A DNA stretch of 64,000 bases, from positions 1 to 64,000 of the forward strand of contig CAWGKI010000030.1 in assembly GCA_963823095.1 (NCBI GenBank), written 5' to 3'. Positions 35,668 to 44,796 of the stretch are shown here, one piece after another; position 1 is the first letter of the stretch; every line of letters begins with the position of its first letter. The DNA is from CAIVVT01 sp963823095. Its GTDB lineage: Bacteria > Acidobacteriota > Terriglobia > Bryobacterales > Bryobacteraceae. Position numbers and translations under genes: made by a program. The notes below the pieces were generated by a model. The model was not told where the DNA came from. It did no database searches and worked only from the letters and a program-made list of their open reading frames with translations.

Positions 35668-37080
35668 TTAAACACCTGATCCGGAGGAAGAAGTCTGCGC
35701 GCCATAAAGTGTGTAGTTCAGGCTCTGGATGGTCGAAGTCAGCATGCTCTGCTGGCTGGTCAACTGAGCCAGCAGTGCATCGGCGGCCTGAAGCTTCGCC
35801 ATTTGGGTCTTTTGGGCCGTCTGGATCCTGACGTTCATGGCGTCTATCTGGTCCTGCAAACGCTGTTCCGAGGCCTGCTCCTGCGCGATGCTCTGATGTA
35901 TGACTCCGGTGGTGGAATCGCCGAACGTGCTAAAGCCCTTGGATAGCGCCGAGAGCCCCTTCGTGCCGTCGCCTATAAAGCCGAGCACGTTGCTGAGCTG
36001 CCCGGGGGGCATCGCCGTCAGGACGCTGGAATCGACGGTCATGGTGCCCGACTTGTCAAAGGAGACGCCGAGGTTCATGAGCGAGTCCGTGCTTCCGGTT
36101 GCCTGATAGAAGGCGAATTCCCGCATCAGGGTCCGGACGGATCGAACCACCTGGCTGCCCGCGAGAACGCCGCTGCCCGGAGCCGTCATGGTGTCGATGG
36201 CGCCGGCGAGCGCGTTGTAGGCCGCCGCTACGTTTTGGAGTGCCGTAGCGACCGTGCCGGCGTTCCCGCTGACGGTGACTTTGGCCGTTTCCCCGGGCTC
36301 CGTCGTGCCTTTCAGAGTCAGCGCGATGCCAGGGATTACACCGGTGATCTGGTTGGAGTTGGAGGTTGCCGCCTTCCCGTTCACTTCAAAGTGAGCCAGA
36401 TCCCCGGTGTTGTTCAGCGCAAGGAGTTCGGCGCCGGAATCGTCCGCGGCCGTCTTCAGCGTAATTGCGGTGGCGCCGGCCTCCGTGGCCGTGAGAGTCA
36501 GATACGAACCCTGAGATGTCGTCAGAATCGACGCCGTGACACCGGCGTTCGCCCCGTTGATCGCGTCCCGCAAGCCGTTGAGATTGTTGGTCTGGCTGGT
36601 CAGGACGATCGGGATCTGCGCTCCCCCGGCCTGTAGGTACAGCGTATTCGTGTCCGTGGGAGCCACCGCAGTCGCCACGGCATCGGCCGCCGGGTCATTC
36701 ATCGTGGCCGTCGACACCGAGGCCAGGGACGTAATGTTTCCGATCGTATACGTTCCTGCCGTCGCGCCAGACCCGCTAACGGAAGCGCTCACAATGTCAT
36801 TACTAGACGATGCGGACAGGGCCCCGGCCGACGCGAGGAAGCCCAGAGAGCCGATTGTAGAGCTCAAGGTGCTAACGGCCGACTGCAAGCTGGTGAGAGC
36901 CGTGACCTCGCTCTTCAGCGTAGCCTGATCGTTCTGGAGAGCCGTCACCGGGATCTGGGCGATCTGCTGAGTACGTTGGAGGATACTCTGCATATCCGAA
37001 GAGTACTTGCTTACGCCCGTGAAGGTCTGGGGGTTCGCGATCAGGGCTAGAGCACTAGCGACAGTAGTAGTTGAGGCCAT
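35668..37080 (-). CDS. fliD: Flagellar hook-associated protein 2 (filament cap)
   Basis: Caps the growing flagellar filament. The start at 37080 (MASTTTVASALALIANP) begins before the N-terminal helix. FliD_N contains PVTALQNDQATLKSEVTALT. The middle has the hook IN-like segment (LNGLRDAINGANAGVTASIL), and the end has the C-terminal coiled coil (QDQIDAMNVRIQTAQKTQMA). About 470 residues, normal for FliD. No flagellin, fliS or other flagellar gene is nearby. Confidence 0.87.
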   Translation of the reverse strand: MASTTTVASALALIANPQTFTGVSKYSSDMQSILQRTQQIAQIPVTALQNDQATLKSEVTALTSLQSAVSTLSSTIGSLGFLASAGALSASSSNDIVSASVSGSGATAGTYTIGNITSLASVSTATMNDPAADAVATAVAPTDTNTLYLQAGGAQIPIVLTSQTNNLNGLRDAINGANAGVTASILTTSQGSYLTLTATEAGATAITLKTAADDSGAELLALNNTGDLAHFEVNGKAATSNSNQITGVIPGIALTLKGTTEPGETAKVTVSGNAGTVATALQNVAAAYNALAGAIDTMTAPGSGVLAGSQVVRSVRTLMREFAFYQATGSTDSLMNLGVSFDKSGTMTVDSSVLTAMPPGQLSNVLGFIGDGTKGLSALSKGFSTFGDSTTGVIHQSIAQEQASEQRLQDQIDAMNVRIQTAQKTQMAKLQAADALLAQLTSQQSMLTSTIQSLNYTLYGAQTSSSGSGV

Positions 37081-37223
37081 TCCCGGTTGTACGTCGACGC
37101 CAGCCCAACGCAATTGGGTTGACGGACGCCTCCGTTACTGGAATCGGCAGAATCCCTGGAAGCTTTAGAGGAGTGCCAGAAAAACCGCAAAAAAGAGCGC
37201 GAATCGCGCCGTTTGAAGCCCTT

Positions 37224-37706
37224 TCACGCCTGAACTTTGCGGAACATGGCGATGGCTTCGATCTCGATCAGCAAATCGGGCCGGCACAGAATGGCTTGAA
37301 TGCCGGTCGAAGCCGGAAGAGGATCGAGTCCCTGTTCTTCGAAGAACTTCGTCCGCTCTTCGTTGAACAGCGCGTAATCGCGATCGATGTCGCGGAGGTA
37401 GCAGGTGGTCCGGACGATGTCTTTCCAGGTGGCGCCTTCACTGGCCAGCAGGCCCGTGATGTTGTCGTAAGTCCGGCGCAATTGAGCCCGGAAGTCGCCC
37501 ACGTGAACCGTCTGACCCAGGTCGTCAATACTGGCAGTGCCCGAGATCAGCAGCAGTACGACATCGCCGAACTCTAGCCGCATGGCGCGCGAGAAGGAAC
37601 TCGGCTTTTCGTACTCGTACGCTTCGTTCAGGACGCCAAGGTTGGTAACCTTTTTCTTCTCAATCGGTTGCACTCTTGACTGATCGGACGTTGAACGCTG
37701 AACCAT
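37224..37706 (-). CDS. RidA/YjgF family protein
   Basis: Reactive enamine/imine deaminase fold, 160 residues. Family marks are LLLISGTASIDDLGQTVHVG, QLRRTYDNITGLLASEGATW and the tail IEIEAIA. The arginine usual in the C-terminal active-site strand appears within ILCRPDLLIEIEA. The N-terminal 30 residues are an extra polar extension. It may remove 2-aminoacrylate-type intermediates or belong to a related subgroup. It is separated from fliD by about 140 bases. Confidence 0.85.
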   Translation of the reverse strand: MVQRSTSDQSRVQPIEKKKVTNLGVLNEAYEYEKPSSFSRAMRLEFGDVVLLLISGTASIDDLGQTVHVGDFRAQLRRTYDNITGLLASEGATWKDIVRTTCYLRDIDRDYALFNEERTKFFEEQGLDPLPASTGIQAILCRPDLLIEIEAIAMFRKVQA

Positions 37707-37833
37707 GGATCTCTGCCTTCCCCTCGGCGCGATTGCGGACTAATTCCTACGAAATACCATGGTAGCGTGCCTGAGCGTTCGCCGCAGTGGGGCTGGACCG
37801 CGGCGAACGAGAGTGGAGGATTTGGCCCGGGGG

Positions 37834-39357
37834 CTACTGGATGGGCTCGTAGACAACGTAAGCGAATTGCTTAGAATCCGGCGACCAGGAGTTCACGTTG
37901 ATGGTGCCCTGTCCGCCATAGAAGGTCTTCAGGACTTCGATCTTGGCTGGTTTCAGGTTCTTGCCAGGAGTACGCATCATGCGCAGCGAGACGCCCTCCA
38001 TCTTGTCGTTGTGCGTCTTAACGCCTTTCGGGAACGACAGGAGGACCATCCATTTGCCGTCGGGCGAGATATGCGGGAACCAATCTTCGAACTCGTCGCT
38101 GGTGACCTGCTGGGCCTTAGCGTCGTCCGGACCGGCCCCCTCGGACGGCATCCGCCAGATGTCCCAGCCGCCTGAGCGGTCGGAGTTGAAATAGATCCAC
38201 TTGCCGTCGGGCGAGTATTCCGGGCCGTCGTCGTAAGCGCCCTTGGAGGTCAGGCGCTGCTCCGGCCCGCCGGCGAAGGGCACACGAAAGAGCTCATACT
38301 TGCCATTGCGCTGGCCCACAAAGGCCAGCCATTTCCCGTCGGGCGACCAGCCGTGGAAGTAGCTCGGCGTGGTCTCCACCATCGGCTTCACGCCCGAACC
38401 GTCCGCGGCGGCAAGGAAGACCTGCGACTGACGGGACAAAGGCGTTGAAGCGGAAAATGCCAGCCATCTCCCGTCGAGCGAAAAGTCGTGGTCGTTATTG
38501 CAGCGGTAGGCGCCCTTGCCCAGATCGATCTTCTCAAGCTTCGCAGACGCAGCGCCTCCGACCGGCAGGCGGTACAGGTTTCCGCCTGTGTTCACCAGCA
38601 GGAACTTGCCGTCGCGCGACCAATTCGGCGCCTCCACGACGTCATCCTGCGTGTAGATCGTCTTCTCCGTCCGTTTCGCCGTGCTGTATACCGTGATCTT
38701 GCTGCGGTAGCGAGGCTGCGCGGCGGCGCGGGCGAGGGGCTCGATCTCGACGTTTGAAAACACGGCGGTCTCCAGAATCTTCTCGTCATGCGAACACATG
38801 CCAAGGCCAACATACACGGGATCGGTGAGCAGCACGATTTGCGGTCCGCTCGGAATCAGTTCCTCGCCGGGCTTTCCGGCAAAGACCGTAAACTGGTTGC
38901 CTCGCCGTTCGATTCTGATGCGCACCGGACCGTTCAGATTGGAACGCATCTCCTGCGTCGGTTCGCCAGCGGCCGGCCGGAATTGAAGCGAAGTGAGACC
39001 GTCGCCATGCAGCGCGGCGTCGGCGTAGGGCGAGCCGGCGGTCAGGTCCTGGCGAATCATGAGCGCAGCCTTCCGATGGGCCACCGCGCCTGTCCCGACA
39101 AATCGCACGTCGGCGGTGATCCTCACGTCCCCGGAAAGCCGCTTCCAAACGAACTGAAATGCATCCTGGGTTCCCCACACGTTGGCTCCGCCGCCGGTGA
39201 CGCGGTACTCGCGCTTCGCGGGATCGAACTCCACCGATCCGGCGACGGGGTTAATCCCAATGTCCTGATGGGATTCGAACTGGCCGACGGGGGACTGAGC
39301 AACCAGTCCGGCGACAAAAAATGAGGTGGCGAGAATTGAGCGGAAGAGAGCGTACAT
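37834..39357 (-). CDS. Secreted concanavalin-like plus TolB/PD40 beta-propeller protein
   Basis: A signal peptide (MYALFRSILATSFFVAGLVA) sets the start at 39357. Residues of about 30-200 look like a DUF1349-type concanavalin sandwich (FQFVWKRLSGDVRITADVRF). The rest is a PD40/TolB propeller with blades marked WSRDGKFLLVNTG, FSLDGRWLAFSAS, WSPDGKWLAFVGQ, YSPDGKWIYFNSD and ISPDGKWMVLLSF. Such proteins are very numerous in Solibacter-type genomes. Binding partner unknown. Confidence 0.8.
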   Translation of the reverse strand: MYALFRSILATSFFVAGLVAQSPVGQFESHQDIGINPVAGSVEFDPAKREYRVTGGGANVWGTQDAFQFVWKRLSGDVRITADVRFVGTGAVAHRKAALMIRQDLTAGSPYADAALHGDGLTSLQFRPAAGEPTQEMRSNLNGPVRIRIERRGNQFTVFAGKPGEELIPSGPQIVLLTDPVYVGLGMCSHDEKILETAVFSNVEIEPLARAAAQPRYRSKITVYSTAKRTEKTIYTQDDVVEAPNWSRDGKFLLVNTGGNLYRLPVGGAASAKLEKIDLGKGAYRCNNDHDFSLDGRWLAFSASTPLSRQSQVFLAAADGSGVKPMVETTPSYFHGWSPDGKWLAFVGQRNGKYELFRVPFAGGPEQRLTSKGAYDDGPEYSPDGKWIYFNSDRSGGWDIWRMPSEGAGPDDAKAQQVTSDEFEDWFPHISPDGKWMVLLSFPKGVKTHNDKMEGVSLRMMRTPGKNLKPAKIEVLKTFYGGQGTINVNSWSPDSKQFAYVVYEPIQ

Positions 39358-39528
39358 AGGGGTCTGGCGTAAGGATATCACCGCCACGCCTGCGCCTGGC
39401 GCGCGTGGCTGAAGGGGTTTCCGAAACTTGTAACCGAAACATCTCCCCGACGGTTGAGGCGTGCCTTCGATAGAATGCTTGTTCGGTACCTTTGCCGGCG
39501 GACGGCGGTGCCGAAGACGATTGCACGC

Positions 39529-41736
39529 ATGTCCACGCCGCCCCTTGAACCTCGCGAACCGCGTGCCCCCTCCGAAGTCCACGCCCCGGCGTGCGACGCC
39601 GGCTCCAAGGAGATCCTCGCACATCTGGAGCAGATTCTAGGCAGCGCGACCTTCAGCGGAGCGAAGAATCAGCGGCGGCTTTTGCGCTTCCTGGTGGAGG
39701 CACTGGTACAGGGTGAGGCGGCCCACGTTAAGGAATACAGCCTGGGGGTCGAAGTGTTTGGGCGCGGCGCGGATTTCGATCCCCGTTTGGATCCGATCGT
39801 GCGTGTTGAGGCTAGCCGTCTGAGGAGCCGGCTCCACAAGTATTACGAGGCCGAGGGACAGGGCAGCAGTCTCGTGATCGACCTGCCTCGCGGCGGTTAC
39901 GTACCCGCCATCCTGGCCGCGCCGCTACAGGTGACGGAACCATCTCCCACAGCCGCGCCAGCGGATGAATCCGGGCCGCTTGCGCCTCCCAAGCCTGCGG
40001 GAAACACCGAATCCATGGGTAAGCGGCGCCTGCGAATGTGGGCGCTCGGTTTGGCCGGCATCACCCTGTGCATTGCCGCGGTATTGTGGCTGGCGTTCCG
40101 TTCCGGAGAAAGCAGCTCGTTCAGCAGTTTCACGCGGCTGACGCGCGACCAGGGCCGGTGCACTTCGCCCAGCCTTTCGCCTGACGGAAAGAGGGTTGCC
40201 TACGCGCGCCGGCAAGGCGCCAATTGGGACATTTGGGTGCGGGACATTGGCGGTCTCGATTCCAGGAACCTCACAGCCGGTTCCAATAGCGACAACATTC
40301 AGCCCGACTTCTCGCCCGACGGACGCCGCGTCGCTTTTCGCAGCAGTCGGGAAGGCGGAGGCATTTTCCTGGCCGACCTCGCAAGCGGACGAGTCCGGCG
40401 CCTGGCCGATTTCGGGTATCACCCGTCCTGGTCGCCCGATGGAAAACAGATCGCGGTGTCTACCGAAACTTTCATGGAGCCGGCCGAGTTCTCGCCCTCC
40501 CGGCGCAGCCGCATCTTCCTGATTGACGTGGGAAACGGCGCAATGCGCGCCATAACCAACGCGAGCTATGACGCACTGCAACCGGCCTGGTCGCCCAACG
40601 GCCGCCGGATCGCTTTTTGGGGCGCGAGCGCCAGCGGAGAGGTCAACCTCTGGACGATTGGCGTGGATAAGCCTCCCATCGAGACCCGGCCCGTGGCAGT
40701 GACAACGGGCCAGTGGATCAATTGGAGCCCAGCCTGGTCGCCCGACGGACGGTATCTCTATTACTCCAGCGATCGCGCGGGGACTATGAACATCTGGCGC
40801 GTGCGCATCGACCAATCGGGCGGAGATGTGCTCGGGCCACCGGAACCGCTGACGACGCCGTCTTCAAATAGCGGCTGGGTCGATTTCTCGCGAGACGGCC
40901 ATCGGCTGGCCTATGCGCGCCGGCTCACCTACAGCAGGCTCTACCGGCAGGACTTCGATCCGGAGCGCGCCGTGTTCACCGGTACGGCCAAAGAGCTCAC
41001 CTCGGGAGAACGCCGCATTCGCGAACCTGCGCTCTCACCTGATGGCTCCTGGGTAGCTGCCCGCGTCCAGGATCCCCAGAGCGACCTGGTTTTGATCCGG
41101 CCGGACGGATCGGGATTGATCCGGCTGACCAACGACTCGTTTGTCGACCGCCTCCCACGCTGGTCGCCCGACGGCCACCTGATCGTCTTTCAATCGAATC
41201 GAGGCGGGCGGCTCGGCTTGTGGGCAATTCGCCCCAACGGGCAAGGCCTGCGCGAACTGTCGTCGGACGCGACGCTCCACACGGTGTGGACGCCCGATGG
41301 CTCTCTGGCCGCCTATCCGCGCGATGGCAAACCTTATGTATTGGAACCGGCCGGCAAAGCCGTCCCTCCCGCCGCTCTGGCCGCGCCCGACCTCTTGCCT
41401 TTGGCATGGTCCAAGGATGGGCGCTACGTCACTGGCTGGCTGGCCTCGGGGCCGCAAGGCAGGGAACCGCTGGTAGTCTATTCCATCCCCGAGCGCAGCT
41501 ATTGGCACGTGGCAGGACACGCCACCGACCCGGTTTGGTTGAAAAACGGGCACGGTTTTCTCTACGGCAGTTGGAACGCCATTCATTACGCGGACGTGCG
41601 CGACAATACGACGCGGCTGCTCCTCTCCCTGTCAGGCTCCGAGCTCCACCCGAAGTTCGCACTCTCCCAAGATGAACGCTTCATTCTTTACGTCGCCATG
41701 GAGGATGAAGAGGATGTCTGGATCGCCGAACGCTGA
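39529..41736 (+). CDS. Winged-helix plus transmembrane plus PD40 propeller protein (CadC-like layout)
   Basis: The start at 39529 (MSTPPLEPREP) is chosen over an upstream in-frame ATG. Residues of about 25-130 form a winged-helix-like DNA-binding region: FSGAKNQRRLLRFLVEALVQ, DPIVRVEASRLRSRLHKYYE and the wing VIDLPRGGYVPAI. One membrane helix follows near 190 (MWALGLAGITLCIAAVLWLA). The periplasmic part is a long TolB-like propeller with blades LSPDGKRVAYARR, FSPDGRRVAFRSS and WSPDGRYLYYSSD. It looks like a one-component membrane regulator. The divergent neighbour is a propeller protein too. Confidence 0.82.
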   Translation: MSTPPLEPREPRAPSEVHAPACDAGSKEILAHLEQILGSATFSGAKNQRRLLRFLVEALVQGEAAHVKEYSLGVEVFGRGADFDPRLDPIVRVEASRLRSRLHKYYEAEGQGSSLVIDLPRGGYVPAILAAPLQVTEPSPTAAPADESGPLAPPKPAGNTESMGKRRLRMWALGLAGITLCIAAVLWLAFRSGESSSFSSFTRLTRDQGRCTSPSLSPDGKRVAYARRQGANWDIWVRDIGGLDSRNLTAGSNSDNIQPDFSPDGRRVAFRSSREGGGIFLADLASGRVRRLADFGYHPSWSPDGKQIAVSTETFMEPAEFSPSRRSRIFLIDVGNGAMRAITNASYDALQPAWSPNGRRIAFWGASASGEVNLWTIGVDKPPIETRPVAVTTGQWINWSPAWSPDGRYLYYSSDRAGTMNIWRVRIDQSGGDVLGPPEPLTTPSSNSGWVDFSRDGHRLAYARRLTYSRLYRQDFDPERAVFTGTAKELTSGERRIREPALSPDGSWVAARVQDPQSDLVLIRPDGSGLIRLTNDSFVDRLPRWSPDGHLIVFQSNRGGRLGLWAIRPNGQGLRELSSDATLHTVWTPDGSLAAYPRDGKPYVLEPAGKAVPPAALAAPDLLPLAWSKDGRYVTGWLASGPQGREPLVVYSIPERSYWHVAGHATDPVWLKNGHGFLYGSWNAIHYADVRDNTTRLLLSLSGSELHPKFALSQDERFILYVAMEDEEDVWIAER

Positions 41737-42023
41737 ACGGGCACGTACGCGGCGGTGTAACGGTAACTTCGTAGCCGTAACTCTATTTTGATAAAAGACG
41801 CGCGGTGCCATTCTGAAGAAAACCAGCCTCACCGCAAGGCAAGGTTCAGTTCGCGATCGGCTGTTATGCCACCCCTGACGTAACGGATCGCGAGGCCGCG
41901 TTGCGAGAGCAAGAGCGCGCGCCAGGCGGCGGGGGCGATCGCAACGCCCCCGTCGTGTCTCTATGCGTGGTGTGATAAGACCTGGTGCGATGAGACTCGG
42001 TTCCATGCTTCTGGAGGTCATCC

Positions 42024-43823
42024 GTGGTGAGTAACTTGGGGACGGTGGTGTGCCCGGCGCTGCTGCTCGTTCTGGCGGCATCCTGCGTAAGCGCGGGTGG
42101 CAACAACTACAAGAACTTCGACGTGGCGCTCTATGCCCGGGTCTACGAAGTCCAGAAGATGAAGGACCCCGCATGGCTCGAATCGCACTGGGAAGCCGTC
42201 TCCAAACACATGAAGGTGGACAAGATCTACCTGGAGACCCACCGCGATATGGTCGTCATCGACCAGGAGACACTGGACAAGGCCAAGGCTTTCTTCGTAA
42301 GCAAGGGCGTGAAGGTCTCGGGCGGCATCACGGTCACGGTCAACGAGCGGAACATGTTCGAGACCTACTGCTACTCGGAGCCCGAGCACCGCAAAAAGCT
42401 CAAAGAGGTGGTCGAATTCACCGCACGCAACTTCGACGAGTTCATCCTGGACGACTTCTTCTTCACGAACTGCAAATCGGACAGCGCCATTCGCGAGAAG
42501 GGCACGCGGAGCTGGACCGAGTATCGCCTGGCATTGATGGACGAGGCCGCGCGCAACCTGGTTGTCGGTCCGGCCAAGGCGATGAACCCCAAGGTCCAGG
42601 TAATCATCAAGTATCCGAATTGGTACGACCATTTCCAGAACCTCGGCTTCAACCTGGAGACTGAGCCCAAGTACTTCGACAAGATCTACACCGGCACGGA
42701 AACGCGCGATCCCGTCAACGGCAATCAGCACCTGCAGGAGTACCACGGCTACTCGATCGTGCGGTACTTCGAGAACATTAAGCCGGGCGGCAACGCCGGC
42801 GGATGGGTGGATCAGGGTGGCATGAATCTGCCGGACCGCTTTGCCGAACAGATCTGGCTGACCATGTTCGCCAAAGCCCCCGAGATCACGTTCTTCAACA
42901 TTGGCGCTATCTACTCGCCCACCAAGCAAGCCGATGGGTCGTCCGTTCCCGATTCGAAGGCGGCTCAGATCGGCGGCGAGGTCTTCGCGCAACTTGACAA
43001 GTTCCTCGGCGAGTTGGGCAAGCCGGTCGGCGTGAAAACGTACAAGCCCTACCACTCCTATGGCGAGGACTTCCTGCCGAGCTATCTGGGCATGATCGGC
43101 ATCCCGATGGACATCGTTCCGGAGTTTCCGGTCGAGGCCAAGACCGTCTTGCTGACCGAGCAGGCGCGCTTCGACCCGGCGATTGTCGAGAAGATCAAGC
43201 GCCAACTGGTGGATGGCAAGAACGTCGTGATCACCTCCGGCCTGTTGAAGGCATTGCAAGGCAAGGGCATCGAAGACATCGTCGAGATGGAGAACACCGG
43301 CCAGACGGTCTCCGTGCGCGAGTTCCAGCAGGGCTGGCGTGGCGGCGGCATCAAGGCCGATAGCGACATCCTCGTCCCCCTGATCCGCTATGCCACCAAC
43401 GATAGTTGGGAGATCGTGAGCGGTCTCACGTCGCCTTCGAAGACCACGGGCGCTCCCATTCTGCACTCGGCCAAGTATTCAAAAGGCATCCTCTACGTCC
43501 TCACGATCCCGAACGCGATCGGGGATCTGTACAGCTACCCGCAGGCCGTCCTCAAGGCAATCCGGGACAATGTCGCCAAAGACATGTTCGTGCGTCTGGA
43601 CGCGCCCAGCCGCGTCAGCTTGTTCGTTTACGACAACGACAAGTTCATTGTGGAATCGTTCCAGGAGAACCCGGTCCAGGCACGCATGGTCACCGACAAG
43701 CGCATTACGAAGCTGCGCGACATGCTCACCGGCGAGATTCTGAGTGGCAGCGCGCTAGGGCCCAGCACGGTTTTCGAGACTCCGCTCAAACACGGCGCTT
43801 ATCGGGTGTTCGCGGCGGAGTAG
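42024..43823 (+). CDS. Secreted protein with glycoside-hydrolase-like TIM-barrel region, unknown function
   Basis: A signal peptide (VCPALLLVLAASCVSA) and a GTG start with GGAGG upstream. Residues of about 30-330 fit a TIM barrel: KVDKIYLETHRDMVVIDQET, a strand-end acidic cluster FDEFILDDFFFTN, NPKVQVIIKYPNWYDH and WLTMFAKAPEITFFNIGAIY. Residues of about 370-450 resemble the amidotransferase-like domain of large glycosidases (PAIVEKIKRQLVDGKNVVIT), and the end is beta-rich. No known family is recognised with confidence. The convergent neighbour is a DUF1080 protein, which supports a sugar-related role. Confidence 0.7.
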   Translation: MVSNLGTVVCPALLLVLAASCVSAGGNNYKNFDVALYARVYEVQKMKDPAWLESHWEAVSKHMKVDKIYLETHRDMVVIDQETLDKAKAFFVSKGVKVSGGITVTVNERNMFETYCYSEPEHRKKLKEVVEFTARNFDEFILDDFFFTNCKSDSAIREKGTRSWTEYRLALMDEAARNLVVGPAKAMNPKVQVIIKYPNWYDHFQNLGFNLETEPKYFDKIYTGTETRDPVNGNQHLQEYHGYSIVRYFENIKPGGNAGGWVDQGGMNLPDRFAEQIWLTMFAKAPEITFFNIGAIYSPTKQADGSSVPDSKAAQIGGEVFAQLDKFLGELGKPVGVKTYKPYHSYGEDFLPSYLGMIGIPMDIVPEFPVEAKTVLLTEQARFDPAIVEKIKRQLVDGKNVVITSGLLKALQGKGIEDIVEMENTGQTVSVREFQQGWRGGGIKADSDILVPLIRYATNDSWEIVSGLTSPSKTTGAPILHSAKYSKGILYVLTIPNAIGDLYSYPQAVLKAIRDNVAKDMFVRLDAPSRVSLFVYDNDKFIVESFQENPVQARMVTDKRITKLRDMLTGEILSGSALGPSTVFETPLKHGAYRVFAAE

Positions 43824-43825
43824 TT

Positions 43826-44542
43826 CTACTTAGCCGGTGAGGCCGAGATCTCGCGAATCCGGATGTTGCGGAATATCGCAAACGTGAACTGATCGTGCAG
43901 TTGCAGGCCGATGGGACCCACTTGCGAGCGTGCCGGATCGCCTGCGTATTCCGCCGCGAGCTTGCCGTTGACCTTGACGCGAATTCCGGAGCGCCGGCTT
44001 TCAATGTCCATCAAGTTCCAATCGCCTTCGCGCTGCAATGTGTTTGGCGCGGCAACGAAAGTATAGATGCTGCCGCTCGGGTACTTCTCAGGCACCGTAC
44101 CGTCGATGATCTGAATCTCGTAGCCGATGTGCGCGGGCGTGCTCTTCACCGGGCCGGTCAAGTCCGGCCTCGCGCTGTCCGGCTCGCCGATGGCGTAATG
44201 CGCCCGCGAGGTGTCACGAATGGAGACGCCGCTGTTTCCTTTCGGCGGAATGATGTACTCGACGTGCAAGTCGAACTCGCCGAAGCTCTTCACTGTGTAA
44301 AGCCAGGCCTGGCGGTAGAACCAACTCTCGTATTGCTGGCGCGTTACCGGCCACGACGCCGAGGGTTGGCTCAAGTGGCTGCGCTGGCCGAGCAGGATGC
44401 CGTCGGGCAGTACCGTCCAGGTGCACTCGCCACGCGTCTCCCAACCGTCCAGATTCTTACCGTTGAACAGTGGCTTCCAGTCCTGCGCTGTCAACAGACA
44501 GGGCAGCAGGAAGAGAGCGGCGCGAAGGGGTGAGAGTTTCAT
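43826..44542 (-). CDS. DUF1080 (3-keto-disaccharide hydrolase-like) secreted protein
   Basis: A signal peptide (MKLSPLRAALFLLPCLLTAQ) sets the start at 44542, with GGAGGGAGG upstream. The mature part is one DUF1080 concanavalin-like domain: WKPLFNGKNLDGWETRG, FGEFDLHVEYIIPPKGNSGV, a GYEIQIIDG strand and VGPIGLQLHD near the end. The family includes 3-keto-glucoside hydrolases and many uncharacterised lectin-like proteins. About 238 residues, convergent with the TIM-barrel-like gene with only two bases between stops. Confidence 0.9.
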   Translation of the reverse strand: MKLSPLRAALFLLPCLLTAQDWKPLFNGKNLDGWETRGECTWTVLPDGILLGQRSHLSQPSASWPVTRQQYESWFYRQAWLYTVKSFGEFDLHVEYIIPPKGNSGVSIRDTSRAHYAIGEPDSARPDLTGPVKSTPAHIGYEIQIIDGTVPEKYPSGSIYTFVAAPNTLQREGDWNLMDIESRRSGIRVKVNGKLAAEYAGDPARSQVGPIGLQLHDQFTFAIFRNIRIREISASPAK

Positions 44543-44574
44543 AAGAACCTCCCTCCAGGATAGCGGCCATCCAT

Positions 44575-44598
44575 GGGAGCGCCGATCTCCAGATCGGC
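44575..44598. repeat. Single copy of the GATCTCCAGATC palindrome
   Basis: GGGAGCGCCGATCTCCAGATCGGC differs by one base from the left arm at 7773-7796. No partner arm is near it. The rest of the gap 44543-44796 holds no supported feature. Confidence 0.6.
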
Positions 44599-44796
44599 TC
44601 CGTTTCAATTCGGTGGCGCAGTCTGCTCGTTTGTTTACGTGACATTTCTCGAACCCGGAACCCGAAACATCCCGTTCAGCTATTTGAGCGGAGTGAGCCC
44701 AATTCCCAGCTATTATCCGCTCGCGCATCCAGGGCGTCCGCAGCATCTCCGCTGCCGCGAGACCGTGAGGCGCGAGCGCAGGGCGTTGCGCTTTTC

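Noticed and set aside
42018..43466. 482-codon open frame antisense to the TIM-barrel-like gene
   Set aside because: Shadow of a well-supported secreted protein gene; no start signal and no domain.
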